Positions 19,286-27,028 of a DNA stretch of 64,000 nucleotides are shown in pieces (the first letter of the stretch is position 1; each line of letters opens with the position of its first letter). Origin of the DNA: Streptomyces silvae (GTDB lineage: Bacteria; Actinomycetota; Actinomycetes; Streptomycetales; Streptomycetaceae). Below the pieces are notes generated by a model, which saw nothing but the letters and a program-made list of their open reading frames with translations, did not search any database and had not been told where the DNA came from. The position numbers and the translations under genes are program-made. Where the stretch lies: NCBI RefSeq assembly GCF_016745505.1, contig NZ_JAERUC010000103.1, forward strand, positions 1 to 64,000, in the 5' to 3' direction.

Positions 19286-19567
19286 ATGAGCTGGGACAAC
19301 CTCAGTCTTGTCATCCTTGCCGCCTTCGGCTGCCTCACACTCGTACTGACACAGGTAGGCGAGGTGCTGTCGAAGCTTCCGCAGATCATCCGCGCCTGGC
19401 GGCAAGTCCGCAACGAGCTGCACAATCCGACGGGTCATGATTGCCGGGAGACCTCGCAGGAGCACGATCGAGGTGTCGGATCCGGGCCCGCGGCAGCGCG
19501 TTCCGTTGGTACCCCCTGCCGGTGTGAAACCCGCGGAGAGCCGTCAGCACTGAGTACCGATGAGTGA
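19286..19567 (+). CDS. small single-pass membrane protein of the glnA island
   Basis: 93-aa product with one hydrophobic helix at residues 6-24 (LSLVILAAFGCLTLVLTQV) and a polar C-terminal tail that looks low in structure after residue 50. It starts 8 bp after the preceding stop without a clear ribosome site, so translation is probably coupled. The tail may be extended by read-through into non-coding sequence; the real protein could be shorter. Function unknown. Confidence 0.5.
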   Translation: MSWDNLSLVILAAFGCLTLVLTQVGEVLSKLPQIIRAWRQVRNELHNPTGHDCRETSQEHDRGVGSGPAAARSVGTPCRCETRGEPSALSTDE

Positions 19568-19704
19568 ATGCCCGACACCCCTCAAGTCGTATGTCCAGTG
19601 TGGAGCGTCCGGCTAATAATGTTCGCTGCATGTCGCCGGTGCACCGGTTGTGCACCGAACGACTTAGGGAGGGGCGTTGGTACAGGTCAGAGGCAATGCC
19701 GGCA

Positions 19705-19722
19705 TGTACTTCGACCTCTAGG
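19705..19722 (+). repeat. right 18-bp direct repeat (attR-like)
   Basis: Exact copy of the last 17 nt of glnA plus one base (compare 16631-16648). It is not inside any gene here, which argues for duplication rather than coding constraint. Confidence 0.85.
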
Positions 19723-19766
19723 AGCGGGGTGGGCCGCACGGCCGGTCCACCGCGTTGAGCTCAGGA

Positions 19767-19818
19767 ACACGGGTGAGGGCCGCCACCCCCAGGTCGGGGT
19801 GGCGGCCCTCACCCGTGT
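19767..19818. terminator. long hairpin after the second glnA-end copy, probable original glnA terminator
   Basis: A perfect 23-bp inverted repeat (19767-19789 with 19796-19818), 6-nt loop, 44 bp after the right repeat. It shares the inner stem GGCCGCCACCCC with the hairpin at 16656-16706. It terminates the island operon now. Confidence 0.82.
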
Positions 19819-19884
19819 CCGAGCGGGCCGGTGTGCGCGTTCGCGTACGACGGAAGGTGTGATTAAAGATCCGTGAGAACACGC

Positions 19885-19908
19885 GTTTGGAAACGCCGGG
19901 ACGGTAAA
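19885..19908 (+). promoter_or_regulatory. possible stress-sigma promoter for the GlsB/YeaQ gene
   Basis: GTTT (19885-19888) and GGTAAA (19903-19908) are 14 bp apart, close to the sigma-B-type consensus GnnT-N14-16-GGGTAy of Streptomyces. The gene family is stress-induced, which fits, but the match is loose. Confidence 0.35.
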
Positions 19909-19959
19909 CACGGTTCCTTGACAGCAGCTTCATACAACGTACGAGGTAGGAGACGCACC

Positions 19960-20232
19960 ATGGGCATCATCGCCTGGATCATCATCGGTCTGCTCGCCGG
20001 CCTCATCGCCAAGGCACTGATGCCGGGCAAGGACCCCGGCGGCATCATCATCACGATGCTCATCGGTATCGCGGGTGGCCTCCTCGGCGGCTGGCTCGGC
20101 AAGGTCATCTTCGGGGTCGACTCCATCGACGGATTCTTCGACCTCTCCACCTGGATCGCCGCCATCGTCGGCTCGCTCATCCTCCTCGCCCTGTACCGCG
20201 TGATCACGGGCAACCGGCGCTCCCACCGCTGA
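19960..20232 (+). CDS. GlsB/YeaQ/YmgE family stress-response membrane protein
   Basis: 90-aa membrane protein with three hydrophobic helices (IIAWIIIGLLAGLIAKAL; GGIIITMLIGIAGGLLGGWL; AAIVGSLILLALYRVI) and the Gly-rich pattern of the YeaQ/transglycosylase-associated family. These proteins are linked to envelope or osmotic stress without a known biochemical role. The ATG at 19960 follows TAGGAG with 7 nt spacing. It is transcribed alone. Confidence 0.9.
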   Translation: MGIIAWIIIGLLAGLIAKALMPGKDPGGIIITMLIGIAGGLLGGWLGKVIFGVDSIDGFFDLSTWIAAIVGSLILLALYRVITGNRRSHR

Positions 20233-20235
20233 TCC

Positions 20236-20284
20236 GCCCCGCAGTCCTGCCGTCCGGCTCCGCCTCCCCCTGGGGGTGCGGGGC
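20236..20284 (+). terminator. possible terminator after the GlsB/YeaQ gene
   Basis: GCCCCGCA (20236-20243) can pair with TGCGGGGC (20277-20284), with a further short hairpin inside the 33-nt loop. Weak because of the loop size. Confidence 0.35.
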
Positions 20285-20386
20285 CGTTCCGCTGTCCGGA
20301 GCGCGGGGATCCGGTCGGGGCACGGCACCTAGACTGAAGCCTCTTCGGGCCCGGCAGCGCGGCCCAGGCCGGACAGGAGCGCGAAG

Positions 20387-20737
20387 GTGACAGCAGGGAA
20401 CTCCGACGATCCGCCCGCCGAGGTGCTGGCGGACGCGGCTGCGGCGTTCGGGCTGCTGGCGTCGCCGCCGCGTCTGCACATCGTGTGGGCCCTGGCCGAG
20501 GGCGAGAGCGATGTGAGCGGGCTGGCCCAGCGTGTGGGCGGCGCCCTGCCCGCGGTGAGCCAGCATCTGACGAAGCTGAAGCTCGCCGGTCTCGTACGCT
20601 CCCGTCGGGAGGGGCGGCGGCAGGTCTATTTCGTCGACGACGCCGATGTGGTGACGGTGGTACGGCTGATGATCGGCCAGCTGACCACCCGTGCCGAGGG
20701 GGCTTCCCGCCCCCGTCTCCGTGACCTCGGTGCCTGA
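20387..20737 (+). CDS. ArsR family transcriptional regulator
   Basis: 116-aa winged-helix repressor (AAFGLLASPPRLHIVWALAEG; recognition region AVSQHLTKLKLAGLVRSRR; wing GRRQVYFVDD). The classical ArsR/SmtB metal-binding CxC is missing, so if it senses a metal it must use other residues. The GTG at 20387 has AGGAG 7 nt upstream; TAGACT at 20330-20335 may be the -10 box. It overlaps the start of the P-type ATPase gene, so the two form an operon, and the regulator probably controls the pump. Confidence 0.87.
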   Translation: MTAGNSDDPPAEVLADAAAAFGLLASPPRLHIVWALAEGESDVSGLAQRVGGALPAVSQHLTKLKLAGLVRSRREGRRQVYFVDDADVVTVVRLMIGQLTTRAEGASRPRLRDLGA

Positions 20738-23390
20738 GGCCGTAACGGCAGGAAGTACCGATCCTGCGGGGCCCGGGGAGCAGGAGGCGCGGCAGGCGCG
20801 GCAGGCGCCGGGCGGACCGCCGTCCTGGTCCGGGCTCACCTCCCTCCAGGTGCTGCGGCAGCTGGACAGCGGGCCGCGGGGGCTCGTCGAGGCGGAGGCC
20901 GGGGAGCGGCTCGCCCGGTTCGGTGAGAACACGGTTCCGCCGTGGCGCACGGTCTCCTGGCCCCGCCGCCTCGGCGGAAGCCTGCGGGACCCGTTCACCG
21001 CGGTGCTGCTGTGCCTGGGGCTGGTGTCGGCCGCCGTGTCGGCCTGGGGCACCGCCGGGGTCATCCTTTCGCTGGTGGTGGTCAGCTGCGTGCTGCGGGC
21101 GGGCGGGGAGCGCCGGGCCGACCGGTCCGTGGCCGAGCTGCGGAAGCTGGTGGCGACCACGGCGACCGTGCTGCGGCGCACGGCGGAGGACGGGGCGCCC
21201 CGGTCACGGGAGCTTCCGGTCACCGAGCTGGTGCCCGGCGACGTGATCCGTCTCGCGCCCGGTGATCTGGTCCCGGCCGACGTACGGCTCCTGCGCGCGA
21301 GCGGCCTCACGGTGCATCAGGCGCCGCTGACGGGCGAGTCGGCGCCGGTGGCCAAGCACCCCGTCGACGTACCGGAGCCCGAGGGTGGTCCGTTCGACCA
21401 GCCGCAGCTGTGTTTCCAGGGCAGCAGCGTGGCGTCGGGCAGCGGTACCGCGGTCGTCGTACGGACCGGGGCGCACACCCGTTTCGCCGCCACCCGGACC
21501 GGCCCGGGGCGGCGTGCGGCCAGCGCGTTCGACCAGTCGGTGCACGGGATCTCCTGGGTCCTCATCCGCTTCATGCTGCTGACGCCGCCGCTGGTGCTCA
21601 TGGCCAACGCGGCGCTGCGCGGCCGGGGCTTCGAGACGCTGCCGTTCGCGGTGGCGGTCGCCGTCGGGCTCACCCCGGAGATGCTGCCGGTCATCGTCAC
21701 GACCACCCTGGCCCGCGGGGCGTCGCTGCTCGCCCGGGACCACAGGGTGATCGTCAAGCGGCTCCCCGCGCTGCACGATCTCGGCGCGGTCGATGTGCTG
21801 TGCCTGGACAAGACGGGCACCCTCACCCAGGACCGGCCGGTCCTGCACCGTGCGCTGGACGCGTGGGGACGGCCGGATACCGAGGTGCTGCGCTGGGCCG
21901 GCGTCAACGCCTGGTGGACGCTCCAGCTCGCCGATCTGCCGGCCCCCGACGCCCTGGACGAGGCGATCCTGGACGCCGTCGGGGAGGACGCGCCCTCGGC
22001 GTACGAAGGTGTGGCGGCGCTGCCCTTCGATCCGGTGCGGCGCCTGTCCACCGCGGTCGTACGCCGCCCCGGCCGCCTCGGGCTCCACACGACGGTGGTC
22101 AAGGGCGCCGTGGAGGCCGTGATCGAACGCTGTGCGCTCGCCGAGGACGAGCGGGCCCGGCTGCTGGCTCTCGCCGCGCGGGAGGCGCACGGCGGGCTGC
22201 GGCTCCTGGCGGTCGCCACCGCCGAACGGCCCGCCCGGAGCCGCGCCTTCACCACGGCCGACGAGCGCGGCCTCACCCTCCTCGGCTTCGTCGCCCTGCG
22301 CGACGCCCTCGCGCCGACCGCCGCGGACGCCCTGGAGGTCTTCGCGGACCGGGGCGTCGCCGTCAAGATCCTCACGGGTGACCACCCGGGCACGGCGGCC
22401 CGCGCCTGCCGGGACCTCGGGCTCGACCCCGGTGCCGTCCTCTGCGCCGACACCATCGAGGGCGTCACGGACGACGAGCTCGCGGACCTCGCCCGCCGCA
22501 CCACCGTGTTCGCGCGGTGCGCTCCGGAGCACAAGGCTCGGATCATCTCGGCGCTGCGCGCCGGCGGTCACACCACCGGCTTCCTCGGCGACGGCGTCAA
22601 CGACCTGCCCGCGCTCCGGGCGGCCGACGTCGGCATCTGTCCGCGTGACGCGGTGGACGTCGCCCGGGAGAGCGCCGACGTGGTGCTGGCCGAGAAGGAC
22701 CTCACGGCCATCGCGCACGCGATCACCTCCGGCCGGCACAGCAGCGTGAACATCGCCACGTATCTGCGGATCACGCTCTCCTCCAACCTCGGCAACGTGA
22801 TCGCGATGCTCGCCACGGGCCTGATGCTGCCGTTCCTGCCGATGCTGCCGTCGCAGATACTCGTCCAGAACCTGTGCTTCGACGCGGCCCAGCTCGCGTT
22901 CGCCTTCGACCGGCTCCACCCCTCCGCCCTGCGCAGGCCGACGGTGCTGCAACCCCGTCGCATCCTGCGGTTCATCACCGGCTTCGGGCTGCTGGGGGCC
23001 GCCGCCGACCTGGCCACCTTCGGCGTGCTGGCATTCGCCCTGCACGATGCCGGCGGTCCGGTCGGGGCCGGCGGGACCGGTGAGGCCGGTGAGGCCGCCT
23101 TCCACGCGGGCTGGTTCACCGAGAACCTGCTCACGCAGGCACTGGTGATGCTGCTGCTGCGTACGGGCCGCCGACCCGCCCCCGGCGCCCCCGTCAGCCC
23201 CGTACGGCGGGCCGCCGCAGGCCTGGCCGTCATCGGCATCCTGCTGCCGCTCTCCCCGCTGGGTCCGCTGCTGGGGATGACCGCGCTGCCGCCCATGTAC
23301 TACCCGCTGCTCGGCGCGGTCCTCGCGCTGTACACGGTGGCGCTGAGGATCAACCGGTCCCGTTACGAGAAGGCGGGCACCGGGCGGTGA
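20721..23390 (+). CDS. mgtA: magnesium-translocating P-type ATPase
   Basis: 889-aa P-type ATPase (class P3B, MgtA-like) importing Mg2+ at the membrane. Motifs: TGES in the actuator domain, phosphorylated Asp363 in DKTGTLTQD, hinge GDGVNDLPALRAADVGI, and the MgtA-type membrane region PFLPMLPSQILVQNLCFDAAQ. GTGs at 20691, 20721 and 20730 are all in frame; 20721 is a compromise and none has a good ribosome site, implying coupling to the overlapping ArsR gene. MgtA is normally controlled by PhoPQ or riboswitches in enterobacteria, so an ArsR partner is notable. Confidence 0.88.
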   Translation: MTSVPEAVTAGSTDPAGPGEQEARQARQAPGGPPSWSGLTSLQVLRQLDSGPRGLVEAEAGERLARFGENTVPPWRTVSWPRRLGGSLRDPFTAVLLCLGLVSAAVSAWGTAGVILSLVVVSCVLRAGGERRADRSVAELRKLVATTATVLRRTAEDGAPRSRELPVTELVPGDVIRLAPGDLVPADVRLLRASGLTVHQAPLTGESAPVAKHPVDVPEPEGGPFDQPQLCFQGSSVASGSGTAVVVRTGAHTRFAATRTGPGRRAASAFDQSVHGISWVLIRFMLLTPPLVLMANAALRGRGFETLPFAVAVAVGLTPEMLPVIVTTTLARGASLLARDHRVIVKRLPALHDLGAVDVLCLDKTGTLTQDRPVLHRALDAWGRPDTEVLRWAGVNAWWTLQLADLPAPDALDEAILDAVGEDAPSAYEGVAALPFDPVRRLSTAVVRRPGRLGLHTTVVKGAVEAVIERCALAEDERARLLALAAREAHGGLRLLAVATAERPARSRAFTTADERGLTLLGFVALRDALAPTAADALEVFADRGVAVKILTGDHPGTAARACRDLGLDPGAVLCADTIEGVTDDELADLARRTTVFARCAPEHKARIISALRAGGHTTGFLGDGVNDLPALRAADVGICPRDAVDVARESADVVLAEKDLTAIAHAITSGRHSSVNIATYLRITLSSNLGNVIAMLATGLMLPFLPMLPSQILVQNLCFDAAQLAFAFDRLHPSALRRPTVLQPRRILRFITGFGLLGAAADLATFGVLAFALHDAGGPVGAGGTGEAGEAAFHAGWFTENLLTQALVMLLLRTGRRPAPGAPVSPVRRAAAGLAVIGILLPLSPLGPLLGMTALPPMYYPLLGAVLALYTVALRINRSRYEKAGTGR

Positions 23391-23412
23391 CTCCGCCGGC
23401 CAGGCTTGTACA

Positions 23413-23423
23413 GTTGCGCAATC
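23413..23423. promoter_or_regulatory. GTTGCGCAATC element upstream of tatA
   Basis: Contains the 8-bp palindrome TTGCGCAA. The same 11-mer occurs at 24406-24416 before the second terD gene. A T-rich run follows here (23431-23437). Possibly a shared regulator site; chance is not excluded. Confidence 0.3.
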
Positions 23424-23460
23424 CAGCAATCTTTTTTTACGCGCGACGAGAGAGGACGGG

Positions 23461-23715
23461 GTGGCGATGCTCCGCAACGGACTGGAACCCTGGCACCTGC
23501 TGATCCTGGGGATCGTGGTCATCATGCTGTTCGGGTCGAAGAAGCTGCCGGAATCCGCTCGGGCACTGGGGCAGTCCCTGCGGATCCTCAAGAGCGAGAC
23601 GAAGGCCATGAGGGACGAGGACGCGGCACCGGGCACCGCTCCCGGCCGCACGGCACCGGCCCAGCCGTCCGCCCCGGCCCAGCCGTCCGCCCCGGAGGGT
23701 GGCACCGGCGCCTGA
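23461..23715 (+). CDS. tatA: TatA/TatE family twin-arginine translocase subunit
   Basis: 84-aa protein with the TatA plan: an N-terminal membrane helix (WHLLILGIVVIMLFG, residues 12-26), the FGSKKLPESARALG hinge and an amphipathic helix (SLRILKSETKAM), then a Pro/Ala tail with the 6-residue unit APAQPS repeated. TatA forms the pore of the Tat system. tatC and tatB are not near; Streptomyces keeps its main tatAC elsewhere, so this is probably a second paralogue. The GTG at 23461 has GAGAGG with good spacing; an ATG at 23467 is possible. Confidence 0.87.
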   Translation: MAMLRNGLEPWHLLILGIVVIMLFGSKKLPESARALGQSLRILKSETKAMRDEDAAPGTAPGRTAPAQPSAPAQPSAPEGGTGA

Positions 23716-23801
23716 GGGCGCACCGTACCCTCTCCATCACCCCCGGAACGGCCCGCACGAGGTCGTCCGGCCACCGTCTCGACTCGGGAGAAGCAGCGCA
23801 C

Positions 23802-24380
23802 ATGGGCGTCAGCCTCACCAAGGGCCAGAACGTCGTCCTCAACCAGGACGGCACTCCACTCGCCGACGTCACCGTCGGACTCGGCTGGGACGCCCGGCCG
23901 GCCGACGGGGCGGACTTCGACCTGGACGCGTCCGCGATCGTCTGTGGCGCGGACCTGAAGGCCGTCTCCGACGAGCACTTCGTCTTCTACAACAACCTCA
24001 CCAGCCCCGACGGCGCGGTCCGGCACACCGGCGACAACCTGACCGGCGAGGGCGACGGCGACGACGAGCAGATCCTCGTCGACCTGGACCGCCTCGGGGA
24101 GGGGACCGGCCAGATCGTGTTCACCGTCTCCATCCACGCGGCCGAGGAGCGCGGCCAGAGCTTCGGCCAGGTCGACGACGCCTTCATCCGGGTGGTGGAC
24201 AACCTCACGGGCCGGGAGATGTGCCGGTACGAGCTGTCCTACGACGCCGCCGACGAGACCGCGATGGTCTTCGGCGCCCTGTACCGCCGGGGCGGCGAGT
24301 GGAAGTTCCGCGCCATCGGCCAGGGGTACGCGTCGGGCCTGAGCGGTATCGCCGGGGACTACGGGGTGAACGTCGGCTGA
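23802..24380 (+). CDS. terD: TerD family protein (copy 1)
   Basis: 192-aa TerD/CABP-type protein (MGVSLTKGQNVVLNQDGTPL). The calcium-binding acidic motifs DFDLDASAIV and GDGDDEQI and the conserved FGQVDDAFIRVV are present. TerD proteins act with tellurite-resistance and stress systems and, in Streptomyces, affect differentiation; biochemical role is unsettled. The ATG at 23802 has GGGAGAAG upstream. A second terD follows 120 bp later. Confidence 0.93.
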   Translation: MGVSLTKGQNVVLNQDGTPLADVTVGLGWDARPADGADFDLDASAIVCGADLKAVSDEHFVFYNNLTSPDGAVRHTGDNLTGEGDGDDEQILVDLDRLGEGTGQIVFTVSIHAAEERGQSFGQVDDAFIRVVDNLTGREMCRYELSYDAADETAMVFGALYRRGGEWKFRAIGQGYASGLSGIAGDYGVNVG

Positions 24381-24405
24381 CCGCCGCGGGCCCGACACTT
24401 TCCGG

Positions 24406-24416
24406 GTTGCGCAATC
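24406..24416. promoter_or_regulatory. GTTGCGCAATC element upstream of the second terD
   Basis: Identical to the 11-mer before tatA (23413-23423) with the palindrome TTGCGCAA; 85 bp before the GTG start. Confidence 0.3.
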
Positions 24417-24500
24417 GATGGAACCATGGCGGCCGCCCCCGCGTTGGACGGGGTGACGACGCAGACCAGAAGCAGTGCCGGAAGCAATGGAGGATCACCC

Positions 24501-25076
24501 GTGGGAGTCAGCCTGGCCAAGGGCGGCAACGTCTCGCTCAGCAAGGAGGCCCCCGGCCTCACCGCCGTGACGGTCGGACTCGGCTGGGACGTGCGGACCA
24601 CCACCGGCGCCGATCACGACCTCGACGCCAGCGCCCTGATGTGCACGGAGGCCGGCAAGGTCGTCTCCGACGGCCACTTCGTCTTCTACAACAACCTCAC
24701 CAGCCCGGACGGTTCGGTCCAGCACACCGGCGACAACCTCACCGGTGAGGGCGAGGGCGACGACGAGTCCATCAACGTGGACCTGGCGACCGTGCCGGCC
24801 GGGGTCGCGAAGATCGTCTTCCCGGTCTCCATCCATGACGCCACCGCGCGCGGACAGAGCTTCGGCCAGGTCCGCAACGCGTTCATCCGGGTGGTCAACC
24901 GGTCGGACAACGCCGAGCTGGCCCGCTACGACCTGAGCGAGGACGCCTCGACGGAGACCGCCATGGTCTTCGGCGAGCTCTACCGTCACGGCGGCGAGTG
25001 GAAGTTCCGCGCGGTGGGCCAGGGCTACGCCTCCGGCCTGGCGGGCATCGCCGCCGACTTCGGCGTCAACATCTGA
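24501..25076 (+). CDS. terD: TerD family protein (copy 2)
   Basis: 191-aa paralogue of the preceding protein, with the same landmarks ([60 protein letters not shown]). The two are clearly a tandem duplication, diverged mainly near the N-terminus and in the metal-site surroundings. The GTG at 24501 has GGAGGA 8 nt upstream. The separate upstream element suggests its own promoter. Confidence 0.93.
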   Translation: MGVSLAKGGNVSLSKEAPGLTAVTVGLGWDVRTTTGADHDLDASALMCTEAGKVVSDGHFVFYNNLTSPDGSVQHTGDNLTGEGEGDDESINVDLATVPAGVAKIVFPVSIHDATARGQSFGQVRNAFIRVVNRSDNAELARYDLSEDASTETAMVFGELYRHGGEWKFRAVGQGYASGLAGIAADFGVNI

Positions 25077-25094
25077 GCCGCGTGCCGTAGGACC

Positions 25095-25130
25095 GGGCGA
25101 CGGCCCTTGGGCGACGGCCCTTGGGCGACG
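25095..25130. repeat. short tandem repeat after terD
   Basis: The 14-bp unit GGGCGACGGCCCTT occurs twice in full (25095-25108, 25109-25122) and a third time in part (25123-25130). Non-coding, just before a terminator. Confidence 0.8.
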
Positions 25131-25131
25131 A

Positions 25132-25162
25132 GGGGAGGGGCCCGCAGGACGGGTCCCTCCCC
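25132..25162. terminator. bidirectional terminator between terD and the acyltransferase gene
   Basis: A 13-bp stem (25132-25144 with 25150-25162, one G-U or A-C position) between convergent genes. Confidence 0.75.
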
Positions 25163-25178
25163 CGGTGTCCCTCTCGGG

Positions 25179-26990
25179 TCAGTCCGTCAGCAGTGCGCGG
25201 AGTTCGGTGACCGCCTCGCGGAGGTGGGTGGCGAAGGCGTGCATCTGGTCCGCCACCGCCAGGGGTGTGCTCAGGTAGAGGTTGAAGCGGTCCGGCAGCA
25301 GGACGTAGGCGACGCCGATGCAGCGGCTGCTCGTGGAGCCGAAGCCGAAGTACTGGATGTTCTCCGACGGTGCCGAGCTGGTGCTCAGGTAGTCGTCCCG
25401 CATCGTGAGCCAGCCCGGGGAGCGGTACAGGGCGGGCTGTTCGGTGACGCCGAGTTCGTCGCCGCGGCGGCGCTGGATCAGCTCCAGTTCCCAGAGGTGC
25501 TGTTCGGGGGCCTCGCCCGCCTGGCACTCCTTCGCCCGCGCCACATGGGCCCCGGCGGCGGCCCGGAACGCCGCGCGGCGGGTGTCGCGGTCCGCCTCCG
25601 GGTCGTCCATCGCCGCGACGAAGAGCGGCATCTCGGGGGTGACGACGCGCATCGCCTCGGTGCGCCCGTGGCGGTACTGCCGGGTGGCGATCGACTCGTA
25701 CGTGGCTCCCAGGTGGCCCTTGGCGCGCTGGTGGGCCAGTTGGTACGCGGCCTGGACGAAGGCGTCCGGGGACACCCCGAGCCCCTTGGCGGCCGTGCTG
25801 CCGAAGTCGTCGAAGGACACGGTGCGGGTGGCGGTGTCATGGCCGTACGCGGCGAACGCCTCGGCCGCGGTGCGCACCTGGGCCCGCAGGGGCGCGTCCA
25901 GTTCGAAGGACAGGGGGTGCGGGACCGGCTCGCCCTGGGGGCGGGCGCCGGAGCCGCGGGAGTGTTCGTCCGGCGTGGTGCCGAGCAGGGCGTCGGTGAA
26001 GCTGAGGATCGTCGTCCCGTCCAGCTCGCAGTGCTCGACGTTGATGCCGGCCCGGCCGTCCGCGAAGACGACGAAGGAGACGGCCTTGTCGAACCAGCGG
26101 TTGCCCCGGTCCCCGTACAGCAGTTCGTCGCAGGCGTTCTGGGTGTCCCGGGGCGCGAAGTCCTCCAGGCAGACGCAGAAGAGCGCGGTCTCGATGTCGT
26201 CCAGCGTCCGGGCGTTGCCGGGGTGGCCGTCGACGAGGGACGCCCGGGCGGCCGCCCACTCCGCGCGGGCCATGGTGGTGAGGTGGCCCGCCCGGTCCTC
26301 CTCGGCCGTGTGGACGTCGGCCTTGGTGACGGCGCGCAGCCCGGCCTCGATCTCGTCGAGGCTGTGCGGGACGCCGTCGGGGCCGAGCACGTCCAGCCGG
26401 AACATGGTGCCCCGGAAGAACACCACGATGTGCCGGGCCGTGGACGGCCCGGGTTCCTGATCGCTGTACGGGGCGCGCACGCTGTCCAGCGGCACCCCGG
26501 GGATGCGGGTCGTGGAGAAGAGGTACGCGTTCTGCACCATCGACTGGGGCACCCCGCGCTGCTCCACCGGCGCGATCAGCCCCTCGTCGAGCCGGCGCTT
26601 GTAGTGCAGCGCCCCCGCGACGAGCCCGGCCGCGCGGTCGAGCTGCCCCTGGCCGGTGTCCTCGAACAGGAAGAAGAAGTTGGCGTTGAGCGCGATCCGG
26701 TCGCGGCGGCCGAGGTAGCGGTAGGGCCAGAAGGTGTCGAGCCAGCTGTGCACGCCCTCGGTCGCGTCGTACTCCTCCAGCGCCGCGTGCAGCGTGCGGC
26801 CGGGGCCGCCGGGCCGCAGGAACGCGGCGACCTCGGCCTCCGTCGCCGCCCGCTCCTCGGCGGTCAGCAGCGGGGCGCACCAGGCGAGGAACCTCTCGCA
26901 GCTCGCCTCCGGCGTGGGCAGCGGCACGCGCGGGAGGCTGCCTTCACGGGCGAAGGTCGCGCCGGCTGCTGCTTCCTGACTGACGTTCAA
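25179..26990 (-). CDS. choline/carnitine O-acyltransferase family protein
   Basis: 603-aa homologue of eukaryotic carnitine and choline acyltransferases, which move acyl groups between CoA and the hydroxyl of a quaternary-amine alcohol. The catalytic histidine is His320 in GINVEHCELDGTT. Length is normal for the family, and a starting region RVPLPTPEASCERFLAW matches the family N-terminus. The start is TTG at 26990 with a purine-rich GAAGAGAG upstream. It is the last gene of a minus-strand group with a methyltransferase and an oxygenase, which could make its hydroxylated, methylated acceptor. The true acceptor is unknown. Confidence 0.82.
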   Translation of the reverse strand: MNVSQEAAAGATFAREGSLPRVPLPTPEASCERFLAWCAPLLTAEERAATEAEVAAFLRPGGPGRTLHAALEEYDATEGVHSWLDTFWPYRYLGRRDRIALNANFFFLFEDTGQGQLDRAAGLVAGALHYKRRLDEGLIAPVEQRGVPQSMVQNAYLFSTTRIPGVPLDSVRAPYSDQEPGPSTARHIVVFFRGTMFRLDVLGPDGVPHSLDEIEAGLRAVTKADVHTAEEDRAGHLTTMARAEWAAARASLVDGHPGNARTLDDIETALFCVCLEDFAPRDTQNACDELLYGDRGNRWFDKAVSFVVFADGRAGINVEHCELDGTTILSFTDALLGTTPDEHSRGSGARPQGEPVPHPLSFELDAPLRAQVRTAAEAFAAYGHDTATRTVSFDDFGSTAAKGLGVSPDAFVQAAYQLAHQRAKGHLGATYESIATRQYRHGRTEAMRVVTPEMPLFVAAMDDPEADRDTRRAAFRAAAGAHVARAKECQAGEAPEQHLWELELIQRRRGDELGVTEQPALYRSPGWLTMRDDYLSTSSAPSENIQYFGFGSTSSRCIGVAYVLLPDRFNLYLSTPLAVADQMHAFATHLREAVTELRALLTD

Positions 26991-27028
26991 TGCGGCTCTC
27001 TTCTCGGTGAGTGGGGATGGTGGGTCGT

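Larger units (their letters stand above)
16631..19722. mobile_element. putative accessory island inserted at the glnA 3' end
   Basis: An 18-bp perfect direct repeat (16631-16648 and 19705-19722) consisting of the glnA 3' end and stop codon flanks about 3.06 kb with three genes that do not belong to the conserved glnA neighbourhood. Duplication of a gene's 3' end is the classical footprint of site-specific integration, where the element restores the target gene. Against this, no integrase, excisionase or replication gene is visible inside, so it would be a decayed or trans-mobilised element. The assignment is inference from the repeat and the unusual cargo. Confidence 0.55.
19568..19959. other. 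392-bp intergenic region: island right end, terminator, stress-gene promoter
   Basis: No gene is supported. It holds the last 137 bp of the island (with a locally AT-richer stretch near 19612-19622), the second copy of the glnA 3' end (19705-19722), a long perfect hairpin (19767-19818) and the upstream region of the GlsB/YeaQ gene. Confidence 0.6.

Noticed and set aside
16649..19704. Search for an integrase or transposase inside the glnA island
   Set aside because: None of the frames shows tyrosine or serine recombinase or DDE motifs, so a self-mobile element is not claimed.
19568..19758. Short frame over the right end of the island
   Set aside because: No ribosome site, odd composition and it runs through the direct repeat and into non-coding sequence.
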